A stretch of 6,985 bases of DNA from an uncultured Oscillospiraceae bacterium (GTDB taxonomy: Bacteria > Bacillota > Clostridia > Oscillospirales > Acutalibacteraceae). A model generated the notes under the pieces. It was given only the letters and a program-made list of their open reading frames with translations, did no database searches and had not been told where the DNA came from. Below, one piece after another: positions 1-6,900 of the stretch. Location of the stretch: NCBI GenBank assembly GCA_900552115.1, contig URYP01000115.1:1-6985 (forward strand), given 5' to 3'. Each line of letters begins with the position of its first letter. The stretch's first letter is position 1. The position numbers and the translations under genes are program-made.

Positions 1-3000
1 ATGCAAAGACGAATATCCGCGTGGGAGGTGAAACGGCAAGTGCAGACGCAGACAGCGCGGAACGCAGCTTGATATAACCGCCGCGATAGGCGCTCTTATC
101 GTCGATGATCGTATCGCCGGTCTGCTTTATGGTAAGCACCATGCGCAGATGAACGTCTTTGAGCGGATGGCTGGTAAAATCGACCGCACCGCTGTCCACA
201 CCCTGCCATCCAATGGAAAAAATGGTTTTATTGCTAACGGTTTTTTGCACCTCCGCTTTGCTGAAACGGGCCAACACATAGTCGTGGCTGCGCTGGGTAA
301 AGTGGATGGTGTAGGTGATGGTGACACCGCCCATGGAAATGGTTACCGTGGTATCGCCCGGGATGGATGCGGCGTTTTGGATTGTGATGTTTTCCGCCGG
401 TACGCCCGGCACCGTCACAGCCGGAACCGCCGCGCCGTCCACCGGGTAGTAGTAATCGGTGGTTTCCGCGCGGAAATCGTCCAGCGGCTTACCGCCGACC
501 TCAATGCTCTCCAGCGCGATCTTGACGACAACCGGGAAACTGTCGGTCATCGTTTTTCCGCCGATGGTCACCGACGCCGTCACAGTCGCCACACCGCTGC
601 CCACCGGATGCACCGTGCCGTCCGCGTCCACCGTCACAACAGCGGGATCACTGGTTTCAAAGGCCACTGTAGCGCCGCTGCCGGACAGATCATAGAAGGA
701 ATCGTCATTCATAGTGGCGGTGACCTCGGTTTTAATGACTTTGCTCGTGTTGGCGGCGTTCAGCACCAGGCGATCCGCCTTGGCGGTAACGACCGTCAGT
801 TCCGGGGTCAGCTCACCGTTCATGGTGAAATTGGTTTTCAGCGCGGTCGTTTCGTCTGAGGAGGGGCCGACAAACAGGGTGTACTGACCTTGGTCATAGA
901 CGTTTTTCCCCAGTTCCTCATCCCAGAAATAGCAGTCGGACAGATCCAGATTCAGCGTGACGGTTTTGGTCTCGCCTGCTTTAATCGCCACCTTTTCAAA
1001 CGATTTCAGCTGCTTGAAGGGACGGTCGACGCCATCGTTGTTCGGCACCGCTACATACAGCTGAACCACTTCCCGGCCGTCTACTTCGCTGGTGTTTTTA
1101 ACGTCCACGGTGACTTTCAGGGTATCGTTGGGCGTCACGGTGGATTTATCGATTTTCAGGTTACTGTAGGTGTAGGACGAATAGTTCAGGCCATAACCGA
1201 AGGGATAGGTCTGGGCACCCTTATAATACTGGTAAGTCCAGCCGTTAAAATCCTCTTCCCCACGGATATTGTAGTCATCGATAGTGGGCAGTTCGGCGTT
1301 TTTCGCATACCAGGTGACAGGCAGCTTGGCTGAGGGGTTCGCCTCGCCATACAGCACCCGCGCCAGCGCGTTGCCCTGCGCCTGGCCGTTGTAGCAGGTC
1401 CACAGGATCGCCGGTACATTGTCTTTAAAGTCTTCGATCTCCACCACACCGACCGTCTGCATATACACAACGGTTTTCGGATTGAGCCGGGCCAGTGTAT
1501 TGGCCATAGCCACCTGGCTTGAAGGCATGACAATGGTGTTGCGGTCGGTACCCTCGCCAGAGGAATTGCCGTTGAGGCAGGCGATGACCACATCCGCGTC
1601 CTTGATCTGCTGGGTTTCTTCCTCGGTAAAGGTCACATCCTGCTGTTGCATGGCAAACGTCAGATACAGATTTTTGGTGGTGTATCCGCCGGCATCACTT
1701 ACCGGCGCAGACAATTCCTTATACGTCTGCCAGCCGCCGGTCATCTCGGTTTCCACCGCTGCCAGCTGCATACCGCTGACCGAATCCATAGTTACGGTGA
1801 TGGTGCCCGGCAGCGCCACTTTATCTCCCGATACCTGAAAGGAGATCGACTCGATATCGGCTATATCCACATTTTCATACATCAGGGTCGCGCCTGGAGT
1901 AACAAACCCAATATTGCCGTTGCCTTCCTCATATTTGCAACCCAGAAGCTGCTTGGCATCGGATGCCTTCAGTGTAACGGTTTTGCCGCCTTTTTTATGG
2001 ATGACGACATTCTTCATGTTGCAGATATACGATCCGGCCGGGGCCGTCGCCGCCCCTTTGATATAGGTGACATCAGCCCCCAGATTGGTCATACCCTGCA
2101 CAGGCGTCGTCATGTTGGCTTCGGTGGGCTTACCCGAATAGTCGCCCAGCTCCGCCTCGTTGGCCGTCTTACCCACCATGACCACGTTTTTCTGGGTGGT
2201 TTTATCCAGCGGGAGGAGGCCGTTCTCATTTTTCAGCAGGACGATGGTATCGTTCGCCGAATCCTCCGCCAGTTGCTTGTGCTGCGCATTCTCAACCTGT
2301 TTGTCGAACGAATACGCGTCGCTGCGGTAGGGAACATCCTCCGCCGGGTCAAACTCACCGGTGCGCATACGCGCCGTAAACAGGCGCACAAGCGCGAGGT
2401 CGATCACATCCTCCGACAGCACGCCGGTGTTCACCGCGTTCTGCGCATAGGCCTTGTAGATGCCGCCGCAGTCCAGGTCACAGCCGGCCTCCAGGGAATA
2501 GGCAACCGACTCCTCTTTGGTCACCACACGGCCAAGGCCTTCCGGTTCCCATTTGTGCTGTTCGGTGATATCCTGAATCGCGCCGCAGTCCGAGGTCACA
2601 TAGCCGTCAAACCCAAAGGTTTTGCGCAGCAGCGTATCCAGCAGATAGGTGTTGGCCGAAGCCGGAACGCCGTTGATGCGGTTGTAGGAGCTCATAACCG
2701 AGGCCACATCCGCCTGCCGCTCCACCCCTTTGAAAGCGCGGGTATAGTACTCCCGCAGGGTGCGGTCGTCCATGTTGGACGTGCCGGAGTGGCGGTTATA
2801 TTCGCTGTTATTGGCCGCAAAATGTTTGATGGTAGAGATGGTTTTGAGATACTTCTCATCCGTGCCCTGCATGCCTTTGACAAAGCCGCTGCCGATCTGT
2901 GTCGTCAGATAAGGGTCCTCACCATAAGTTTCGTGGTTGCGGCCCCAGCGGGGATCGCGGGCCATGTTGATGGTGGGCGACCAGTAGGACAGGTAGCTGC

Positions 3001-3409
3001 CCTTGTCGTTGGCGTAGGCACGCGCTTCATCCGACACCGCGTCGGTGATTTCCTCAATCATGGCCGGGTCCCAGGACGCCGCCATGGCGATGGAATACGG
3101 GAAGGACGTTGCCGCCCCCTGCCGCGCCACGCCGTGCAGAGCCTCCCGCCAGTAATCGTATTTGGCCACGCCGAGCCGGCTGATCGCCGACGTGCTGTTG
3201 CCAAGCTGACTGGCCTTTTCTTCCAGCGTCATGCGGGATACCAGGTCCGCCGCTCGCTCCTCAAAAGACCGGGACGTATCCTGGTAAGGATAGATCGTTT
3301 CCGGTTCCGCCTGAGGCGCCGGCAGCGGGACCGCCACACAGCCGACAGCCAGTACAGCGGCCGCGGCCATAGACAGGACCCGCTTTGCCAGGTGGGTATG
3401 TTGCTGCAT
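1..3409 (-). CDS. Secreted multidomain glycoside hydrolase family 3 enzyme (beta-xylosidase/beta-glucosidase type), 3' end outside window
   Basis: Predicted to release terminal sugars from beta-linked plant oligosaccharides outside the cell. At least 1136 residues are open to the window edge. Residues 1-24 form a signal peptide with a plausible lipobox (LAVGC, Cys24), so it may be membrane-anchored. The GH3 barrel spans about 48-345, with WREALHGVA (87-95), ARDPRWGR (150-157), the sugar-binding Lys195-His196 pair and the nucleophile Asp274 in VTSDCGA. The alpha/beta sandwich (about 380-740) carries SGEGTDR, where Glu619 is the likely acid/base, and is interrupted at about 455-590 by a CBM6-like module (GYTTKNLYLTF strand, GGWQTYKEL). 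A fibronectin-III-like domain (about 745-865), a Big_2-like domain (about 877-962), a cadherin-like segment (about 966-1037) and an unassigned beta-rich region follow. The ATG has GGAGGAG six bases upstream. The WREALHGV motif favours the beta-xylosidase clade, but the substrate cannot be fixed from sequence alone. Confidence 0.95.
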   Translation of the reverse strand, partial: MQQHTHLAKRVLSMAAAAVLAVGCVAVPLPAPQAEPETIYPYQDTSRSFEERAADLVSRMTLEEKASQLGNSTSAISRLGVAKYDYWREALHGVARQGAATSFPYSIAMAASWDPAMIEEITDAVSDEARAYANDKGSYLSYWSPTINMARDPRWGRNHETYGEDPYLTTQIGSGFVKGMQGTDEKYLKTISTIKHFAANNSEYNRHSGTSNMDDRTLREYYTRAFKGVERQADVASVMSSYNRINGVPASANTYLLDTLLRKTFGFDGYVTSDCGAIQDITEQHKWEPEGLGRVVTKEESVAYSLEAGCDLDCGGIYKAYAQNAVNTGVLSEDVIDLALVRLFTARMRTGEFDPAEDVPYRSDAYSFDKQVENAQHKQLAEDSANDTIVLLKNENGLLPLDKTTQKNVVMVGKTANEAELGDYSGKPTEANMTTPVQGMTNLGADVTYIKGAATAPAGSYICNMKNVVIHKKGGKTVTLKASDAKQLLGCKYEEGNGNIGFVTPGATLMYENVDIADIESISFQVSGDKVALPGTITVTMDSVSGMQLAAVETEMTGGWQTYKELSAPVSDAGGYTTKNLYLTFAMQQQDVTFTEEETQQIKDADVVIACLNGNSSGEGTDRNTIVMPSSQVAMANTLARLNPKTVVYMQTVGVVEIEDFKDNVPAILWTCYNGQAQGNALARVLYGEANPSAKLPVTWYAKNAELPTIDDYNIRGEEDFNGWTYQYYKGAQTYPFGYGLNYSSYTYSNLKIDKSTVTPNDTLKVTVDVKNTSEVDGREVVQLYVAVPNNDGVDRPFKQLKSFEKVAIKAGETKTVTLNLDLSDCYFWDEELGKNVYDQGQYTLFVGPSSDETTALKTNFTMNGELTPELTVVTAKADRLVLNAANTSKVIKTEVTATMNDDSFYDLSGSGATVAFETSDPAVVTVDADGTVHPVGSGVATVTASVTIGGKTMTDSFPVVVKIALESIEVGGKPLDDFRAETTDYYYPVDGAAVPAVTVPGVPAENITIQNAASIPGDTTVTISMGGVTITYTIHFTQRSHDYVLARFSKAEVQKTVSNKTIFSIGWQGVDSGAVDFTSHPLKDVHLRMVLTIKQTGDTIIDDKSAYRGGYIKLRSALSASALAVSPPTRIFVFA

Positions 3410-3414
3410 ATGCT

Positions 3415-3421
3415 CTCCTCC
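3415..3421 (-). promoter_or_regulatory. Ribosome-binding site of the GH3 gene
   Basis: The minus strand reads GGAGGAG, a near-perfect anti-16S match, ending five bases before the ATG at 3409. It fixes this start over two other-frame starts further upstream (3423 and 3488), and the encoded protein then begins with a convincing signal peptide. Confidence 0.85.
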
Positions 3422-3454
3422 ATTCATTTTCCTGTGTTTTTGGTACACATACAC

Positions 3455-3460
3455 AGTATA
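3455..3460 (-). promoter_or_regulatory. Possible -10 box for the GH3 gene
   Basis: The minus strand reads TATACT 45 bases upstream of the ATG, in an AT-rich gap. No good -35 hexamer is present at 16-18 bp spacing (the 17-bp position reads TGGTAT, two of six matches), so this promoter may need an activator or may not be the true one. An imperfect dyad, TTGGTACAC and GTATACAA separated by seven bases (3440-3463), overlaps it and could be a repressor or activator site. Confidence 0.35.
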
Positions 3461-3584
3461 CAAAATAGCGGCCAAGCATACCAGTCATTTATTATATAAA
3501 ACCAATCAATATTTGATGTTTAACTGTAAATTTATGACATCATCTGACAAATTCATCTTAATTTCAGCGTTAATCGGGCGAACG

Positions 3585-4955
3585 TCATTCTCTCATTGAA
3601 AGCGCCCCGGCCACATACCGGCCGTTAAAACAAGCAAAACAAAACTCTGACGATTCATAAACGTCAATTAAATCCTTCACCGTTAGGAACCGCAGGGAGT
3701 CAGCCCCGATGTAATTGCGAACTTCTTCGCAAGATAAGCGGCCGGCTATAAGTTCCTCCCGCACGGAAATATCCACTCCGTAAAAACAGGGATGGAGAAT
3801 CGCCGGCGAAGCGATCCGCATATGAACGGCCGCGGCGCCCGCTTCTCTGAGCAGATGTACAATCCGTCGTGAGGTTGTACCCCTCACCAGCGAGTCGTCG
3901 ATCAGCACAATGCGTTTTCCTTTCACCACCGCCGCATTTGCCGACAGCTTCATGCGCACGCCGTTGTCCCGCAGCCGCTGAGTAGGTGCGATAAAGGTGC
4001 GCCCAACATAACGGTTTTTAACCAACCCCATCTCATAGGGCAGGCCGGATGCCTCGCTGTACCCGATGGCCGCCGACAGGGATGAGTCCGGAACCCCTAC
4101 CACCATATCCGCCTGCAGGCGGTTTTTATCTTTTTCCGCCAGTTTACGGCCGGTCTCCTTGCGTATGGCATGGACATTGCGCCCCTCCACATTGCTGTCC
4201 GGCCGGGCAAAATACACGTATTCCATCGCACAGAGCCTGGGCCGGATATCCTGTGTATAAAAGCGGGAAACCACTCCCTCCGCGCACAGTTTGAGAATCT
4301 CGCCCGGTTTTACATCCCTCCAGAAATCCGCGCCGATCAGGTCAAAGACGCACGTTTCGCTGGCGGCGCAATAGCCGTTGCCCAGCCGCGCTACAGACAG
4401 GGGCCGCAGCCCGTGTTTGTCCCGCACGGCGTAGAGATTTTTTTCCGTTAGCACCAGGAACGAAAACGCTCCCTGCATTTGCCGGCAGGCGGCTGTGATT
4501 TTATCTAAAAGCGTCCCCTTTCCCCGCTGGATGAGATGCAGGATGATTTCGCTGTCGGTGCTGCTGTTCAGAATGCTCCCCTGCCGTTCCAACGCCTCGC
4601 GTTGTGCGGCGGCATTGACGATTTGACCGTTGTGGGCCACCGCCATGCCGCCGCTTCCCCGGCGGGCCACCATCGGCTGGAGATTTTCCCTCTCATCGCC
4701 GCCCATCGTCCCGTAGCGCACATGCCCGATCGCGGCCGGCCCTGCCAGCGGCTGGAGGCTGCCCGGGGGCAGGGCCTCCGCCAGAAGTCCCGTTCCCCGG
4801 ACACAGCGGATAGTATCGCCGTCTCCCACCGCGATGCCCGCTCCCTCCTGTCCCCGGTGCTGGAGGGCATGCAGCCCTTGATATACAAGCGGCGCCGCAG
4901 ACGTATGGCCCCACACACCGCAGACGCCGCATTCCTCATGCAGTTCCCGATTCAT
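3585..4955 (-). CDS. purF: Amidophosphoribosyltransferase (PurF), iron-sulfur type
   Basis: Catalyses the first committed step of purine synthesis in the cytoplasm: PRPP plus glutamine gives 5-phosphoribosylamine, glutamate and pyrophosphate. The 456-residue length is typical. The N-terminal class II glutaminase has its nucleophile at Cys9 (CGVCGVWG), exposed after removal of a short eight-residue propeptide, as in Bacillus PurF; HVRYGT (78-83), HNG (108-110) and STDSE (132-136) line the glutamine site. The C-terminal phosphoribosyltransferase half carries the PRPP loop VLIDDSLVRGTTSR (350-363). Cys242, Cys390, Cys439 and Cys442 match the four [4Fe-4S] ligands of the Bacillus enzyme. An in-frame TGA directly precedes the ATG, so no upstream start is possible. 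It follows the amt fusion by 66 bp with no visible promoter, suggesting co-transcription. No other purine gene is in the window. Confidence 0.97.
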   Translation of the reverse strand: MNRELHEECGVCGVWGHTSAAPLVYQGLHALQHRGQEGAGIAVGDGDTIRCVRGTGLLAEALPPGSLQPLAGPAAIGHVRYGTMGGDERENLQPMVARRGSGGMAVAHNGQIVNAAAQREALERQGSILNSSTDSEIILHLIQRGKGTLLDKITAACRQMQGAFSFLVLTEKNLYAVRDKHGLRPLSVARLGNGYCAASETCVFDLIGADFWRDVKPGEILKLCAEGVVSRFYTQDIRPRLCAMEYVYFARPDSNVEGRNVHAIRKETGRKLAEKDKNRLQADMVVGVPDSSLSAAIGYSEASGLPYEMGLVKNRYVGRTFIAPTQRLRDNGVRMKLSANAAVVKGKRIVLIDDSLVRGTTSRRIVHLLREAGAAAVHMRIASPAILHPCFYGVDISVREELIAGRLSCEEVRNYIGADSLRFLTVKDLIDVYESSEFCFACFNGRYVAGALSMRE

Positions 4956-4983
4956 TCAAGCCCCATCCCTTCCTAAAGCCGGT

Positions 4984-5015
4984 ACGGCCCTGACGGAGTA
5001 CACCGCCAGAGCCGT
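4984..5015 (-). other. RNA hairpin in the amt-purF intercistronic gap
   Basis: On the minus-strand transcript, 13 bases (5015-5003) pair with 13 bases (4996-4984) around the six-base loop UGUACU. Eleven pairs are Watson-Crick and two are G.U wobbles. On the plus strand those two positions become C-A mismatches, so the stem only works in RNA read in the gene direction. No real T-tract follows (ACCGGCTTTAGG), so it is more likely a processing or stability element or a leaky terminator than a full terminator. Confidence 0.55.
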
Positions 5016-5021
5016 TCCTGT

Positions 5022-6752
5022 TCATTGCTGGTCGTCTCCCTGCAGGGCGTCGTAGCCCTGTTCACCGGTACGGACGCGGATGACGTTCTCCACATCGTAC
5101 AGGAAAATTTTCCCGTCCCCGACGCTGCCGGTATACAGCGCCTGCCGCGCCGCATCCACCACCGCCTGCACCGGCACCTTGCTGACCACAATTTCCACTT
5201 TCATCTTGGGCAGTAGTTTGGCTTCCTCCAGTTTGACGCCGCGGTAATAGACATCGCGCCCTTTCTGCACACCATAGCCCAGCACCTGGGTCACCGTCAT
5301 GCCCGTGACGCCGATGCTGTTCATAGCCGTCTTCAACGATTCCAGGCGACCCTGATTGAAAACGACCACCACCTTTGTCAGCTTGCGGCCAGTTGATTCA
5401 TCCAATACCGCCGCCTCGTCCGGCAAGTGTACCAGCGGCACCGCCTCGTCCGGCGGCGCCGGCTCGTCTTCCGCCGCAGACATTTCCCCGGTGAGGACCT
5501 GCGGCACCATCTGGAAATCGCCGTAAGCGCTGACGATGCCGTGCTCGGTGACATCGAGCCCTTTCAGCTCCTCCTCCCGGCTGGCCCGCAGGCCGATGGT
5601 CTTTTTAATGAGCAGGAACACCGCCGTCATGGTCACCACTACCCAAGCTATGACCGATACGACGCCCAGCGCCTGTACGCCCAGAAGATGCCAGCCGCCG
5701 CCGTAAAACAGGCCCTTTTCCACGCCGTTGTTGCCGCAGGAGAACAGGCCGGTCAACAAGGTGCCCGACGCGCCGCACAAGCCGTGGACACCGACAGCGC
5801 CAACCGGATCGTCCACCTTCAGCACCTTATCGATAAACTCGATACCGAACACCACGACAAAGCCGGCGATCAGGCCGATGAAAAACGCGCCGTTGGTATC
5901 CACCGCGTCGCAGCCGGCGGTGATGGCCACCAAGCCGGCCAACGTGCCGTTGAGGGTCATGGAAACGTCCGGCTTTTTATACCGGACCCAGGTAACGATC
6001 ATCACCGTCAGGGTGGACACCGCCGCCGCCAGGTTGGTGGTGGTAAAGATATGGCCCATGATGGGGATGGCCGCGCCTTCGGCGCTGACCGTGGAGCCGC
6101 CGTTAAAACCAAACCAGCAGAACCACAGGATGAACACGCCCAGTGCGCCCAGCGTCAGGCTGTGTCCCAGGATGGCCCGCGGTCTGCCGTTTTTGTCGTA
6201 TTTGCCGATACGCGGACCAAGGATCAGCGCCCCCACGAAGGCGGCCACGCCGCCCACCATATGTACCGCCGTGGAACCGGCGAAATCGTGGAAGCCCATC
6301 TGCGCCAGCCAGCCGCCGCCCCAGATCCAGTGCCCGGATATGGGATAGACGACCGCGCTGATGACGGCGCTGTAGATACAGTAGGAAACAAATTTGGTGC
6401 GTTCGGCCATGGCGCCGGAAACAATGGTGGCCGCTGTGGCACAGAATACGGTTTGGAAAACAAAAAACGCCCATTTGGGAACGCCCTCCGGCAGAATAGC
6501 GGTGTAGGCTCCCTGAGTCAGCAGGTCGATTCCTCCCACCAGCGCGCTGCTGCTGCCGAACATCAAGCCAAAACCGACCAACCAGAAAATCGGCGTGCCG
6601 ATGCAGAAGTCCATCAGATTTTTCATGATGATGTTGCCGGCGTTTTTCGCCCGGGTAAAGCCGGTTTCCACCATCGCAAACCCGGCCTGCATGAAAAACA
6701 CCAGCGCCGCCCCTACCAGCACCCATATGGTGCTTACGGATGAATAAGGCAT
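5022..6752 (-). CDS. Ammonium transporter with fused C-terminal P-II (GlnK-like) regulatory domain
   Basis: A 576-residue inner-membrane ammonium channel of the Amt/MEP/Rh family joined to its own P-II sensor. Residues 5-390 form the channel, with many hydrophobic helices, the family signature around DFAGSTAVHMVGG (Asp156) and the pore twin histidines at His164 and His323 (GVHGLCG). A linker (about 400-455), acidic and proline-containing, leads to a P-II domain (about 457-570) with GMTVTQVLGYGVQKG, a T-loop whose Tyr503 (VYYRG) matches the uridylylated Tyr51 of E. coli P-II proteins, and the C-terminal signature TGSVGDGKIF followed by RVRTGE. In other bacteria a separate GlnK plugs the channel when ammonium is plentiful; here regulator and channel are one chain. 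The ATG at 6752 is chosen because GGGAGGG lies nine bases upstream; the longer TTG start at 6812 sits inside the leader hairpin. Confidence 0.95.
   Translation of the reverse strand: MPYSSVSTIWVLVGAALVFFMQAGFAMVETGFTRAKNAGNIIMKNLMDFCIGTPIFWLVGFGLMFGSSSALVGGIDLLTQGAYTAILPEGVPKWAFFVFQTVFCATAATIVSGAMAERTKFVSYCIYSAVISAVVYPISGHWIWGGGWLAQMGFHDFAGSTAVHMVGGVAAFVGALILGPRIGKYDKNGRPRAILGHSLTLGALGVFILWFCWFGFNGGSTVSAEGAAIPIMGHIFTTTNLAAAVSTLTVMIVTWVRYKKPDVSMTLNGTLAGLVAITAGCDAVDTNGAFFIGLIAGFVVVFGIEFIDKVLKVDDPVGAVGVHGLCGASGTLLTGLFSCGNNGVEKGLFYGGGWHLLGVQALGVVSVIAWVVVTMTAVFLLIKKTIGLRASREEELKGLDVTEHGIVSAYGDFQMVPQVLTGEMSAAEDEPAPPDEAVPLVHLPDEAAVLDESTGRKLTKVVVVFNQGRLESLKTAMNSIGVTGMTVTQVLGYGVQKGRDVYYRGVKLEEAKLLPKMKVEIVVSKVPVQAVVDAARQALYTGSVGDGKIFLYDVENVIRVRTGEQGYDALQGDDQQ
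5411..5454 (-). repeat. Short in-frame direct repeat in the Amt-P-II linker
   Basis: A 14-bp unit (CCGCCTCGTCCGGC on the plus strand) occurs at 5411-5424 and again at 5441-5454, exactly 30 bp apart. In the protein this gives PDEAV and PDEAA ten residues apart in the acidic linker, which looks like a small duplication lengthening the tether between channel and P-II domain. Confidence 0.5.
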
Positions 6753-6761
6753 AACAAAGAT

Positions 6762-6768
6762 CCCTCCC
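6762..6768 (-). promoter_or_regulatory. Ribosome-binding site that sets the amt start
   Basis: The minus strand reads GGGAGGG, nine bases before the ATG at 6752. It supports this start over the in-frame ATG at 6770, which lies upstream of the site, and over the TTG at 6812. Confidence 0.85.
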
Positions 6769-6800
6769 ATTGCAGATTCTTGAACAAGGTACACGGCCGT

Positions 6801-6852
6801 ATAAAAAGGCAAAGGTGCCGACGAACGGTTAGCCGTTCATCAGCACCTTTGC
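6801..6852 (-). terminator. Terminator-like hairpin in the amt 5' leader (possible attenuator)
   Basis: On the minus-strand transcript, GCAAAGGTGC (6852-6843) pairs perfectly with GCACCTTTGC (6818-6809). Inside this, UGAU pairs with GUCG through two Watson-Crick and two wobble pairs, and GAACGG pairs with CCGUUC around the loop CUAA. The result is a continuous 20-bp stem followed by C and five U residues. It starts only a few bases after the predicted transcription start and lies upstream of the amt ribosome-binding site. I see no obvious alternative antiterminator pairing, so how read-through would be controlled is unknown. It could instead end a short RNA of roughly 55 bases. Confidence 0.75.
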
Positions 6853-6864
6853 TTTCTGTTTGCC

Positions 6865-6893
6865 AGTATACGCCGTTTGGTTTTATTTGTCAA
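6865..6893 (-). promoter_or_regulatory. Sigma-A type promoter of the amt-purF unit
   Basis: The minus strand has a perfect -35 box TTGACA (6893-6888), a 17-bp spacer and a -10 box TATACT (6870-6865, five of six matches). Transcription would start near 6857-6859, giving a leader of about 105 bases. This is the only strong promoter I find in the window. Confidence 0.88.
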
Positions 6894-6900
6894 CAGGAAA

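Larger units (their letters stand above)
3410..3584. other. AT-rich intergenic gap between purF and the GH3 gene
   Basis: These 175 bp separate the purF stop from the GH3 start. They contain the GH3 ribosome-binding site and a candidate -10 box. I find no GC-rich hairpin followed by a T-tract after the purF stop, no catabolite-response element (cre) and no coding region. The sharp drop in GC relative to both flanking genes supports a separate promoter for the hydrolase. Confidence 0.6.

Noticed and set aside
149..1333. Plus-strand open frames of 236 and 147 residues
   Set aside because: Both lie opposite the C-terminal modules of the GH3 gene, which read continuously on the minus strand without a stop.
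1646..3499. 617-residue open frame on the plus strand
   Set aside because: It is antisense to the GH3 gene, whose frame carries all the catalytic motifs, signal peptide and ribosome-binding site. The plus frame gives an Arg/His-rich protein with no recognisable domain, as expected for a shadow in GC-rich DNA.
3410..3586. Intrinsic terminator after purF
   Set aside because: The sequence after the stop is AT-rich but has no GC-rich stem followed by a T-run; short matches such as ATGA/TCAT near 3535-3545 are too small.
4956..5021. PurR box or purine riboswitch in front of purF
   Set aside because: The 66-bp gap has no CGAA-type PurR box pair and no purine aptamer; only the hairpin and a purine-rich stretch before the ATG are visible.
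5427..6743. 438-residue open frame on the plus strand
   Set aside because: Antisense to the Amt-P-II gene; its His/Gln/Arg-rich, low-hydrophobicity sequence mirrors the opposite-strand codons and shows no domain.
6753..6812. Twenty-residue N-terminal extension of the Amt protein from a TTG start
   Set aside because: The TTG lies within the 3' arm of the leader hairpin and lacks a ribosome-binding site, while ATG 6752 has GGGAGGG at ideal spacing and begins where Amt homology begins.
6753..6860. Glutamine riboswitch or ANTAR-type antitermination element in the amt leader
   Set aside because: Only one hairpin fits between the start site and the U-run, and its loop is the tetraloop CUAA, not the hexaloop with conserved A1 and G4 of ANTAR sites. 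I see no conserved core of a known riboswitch.
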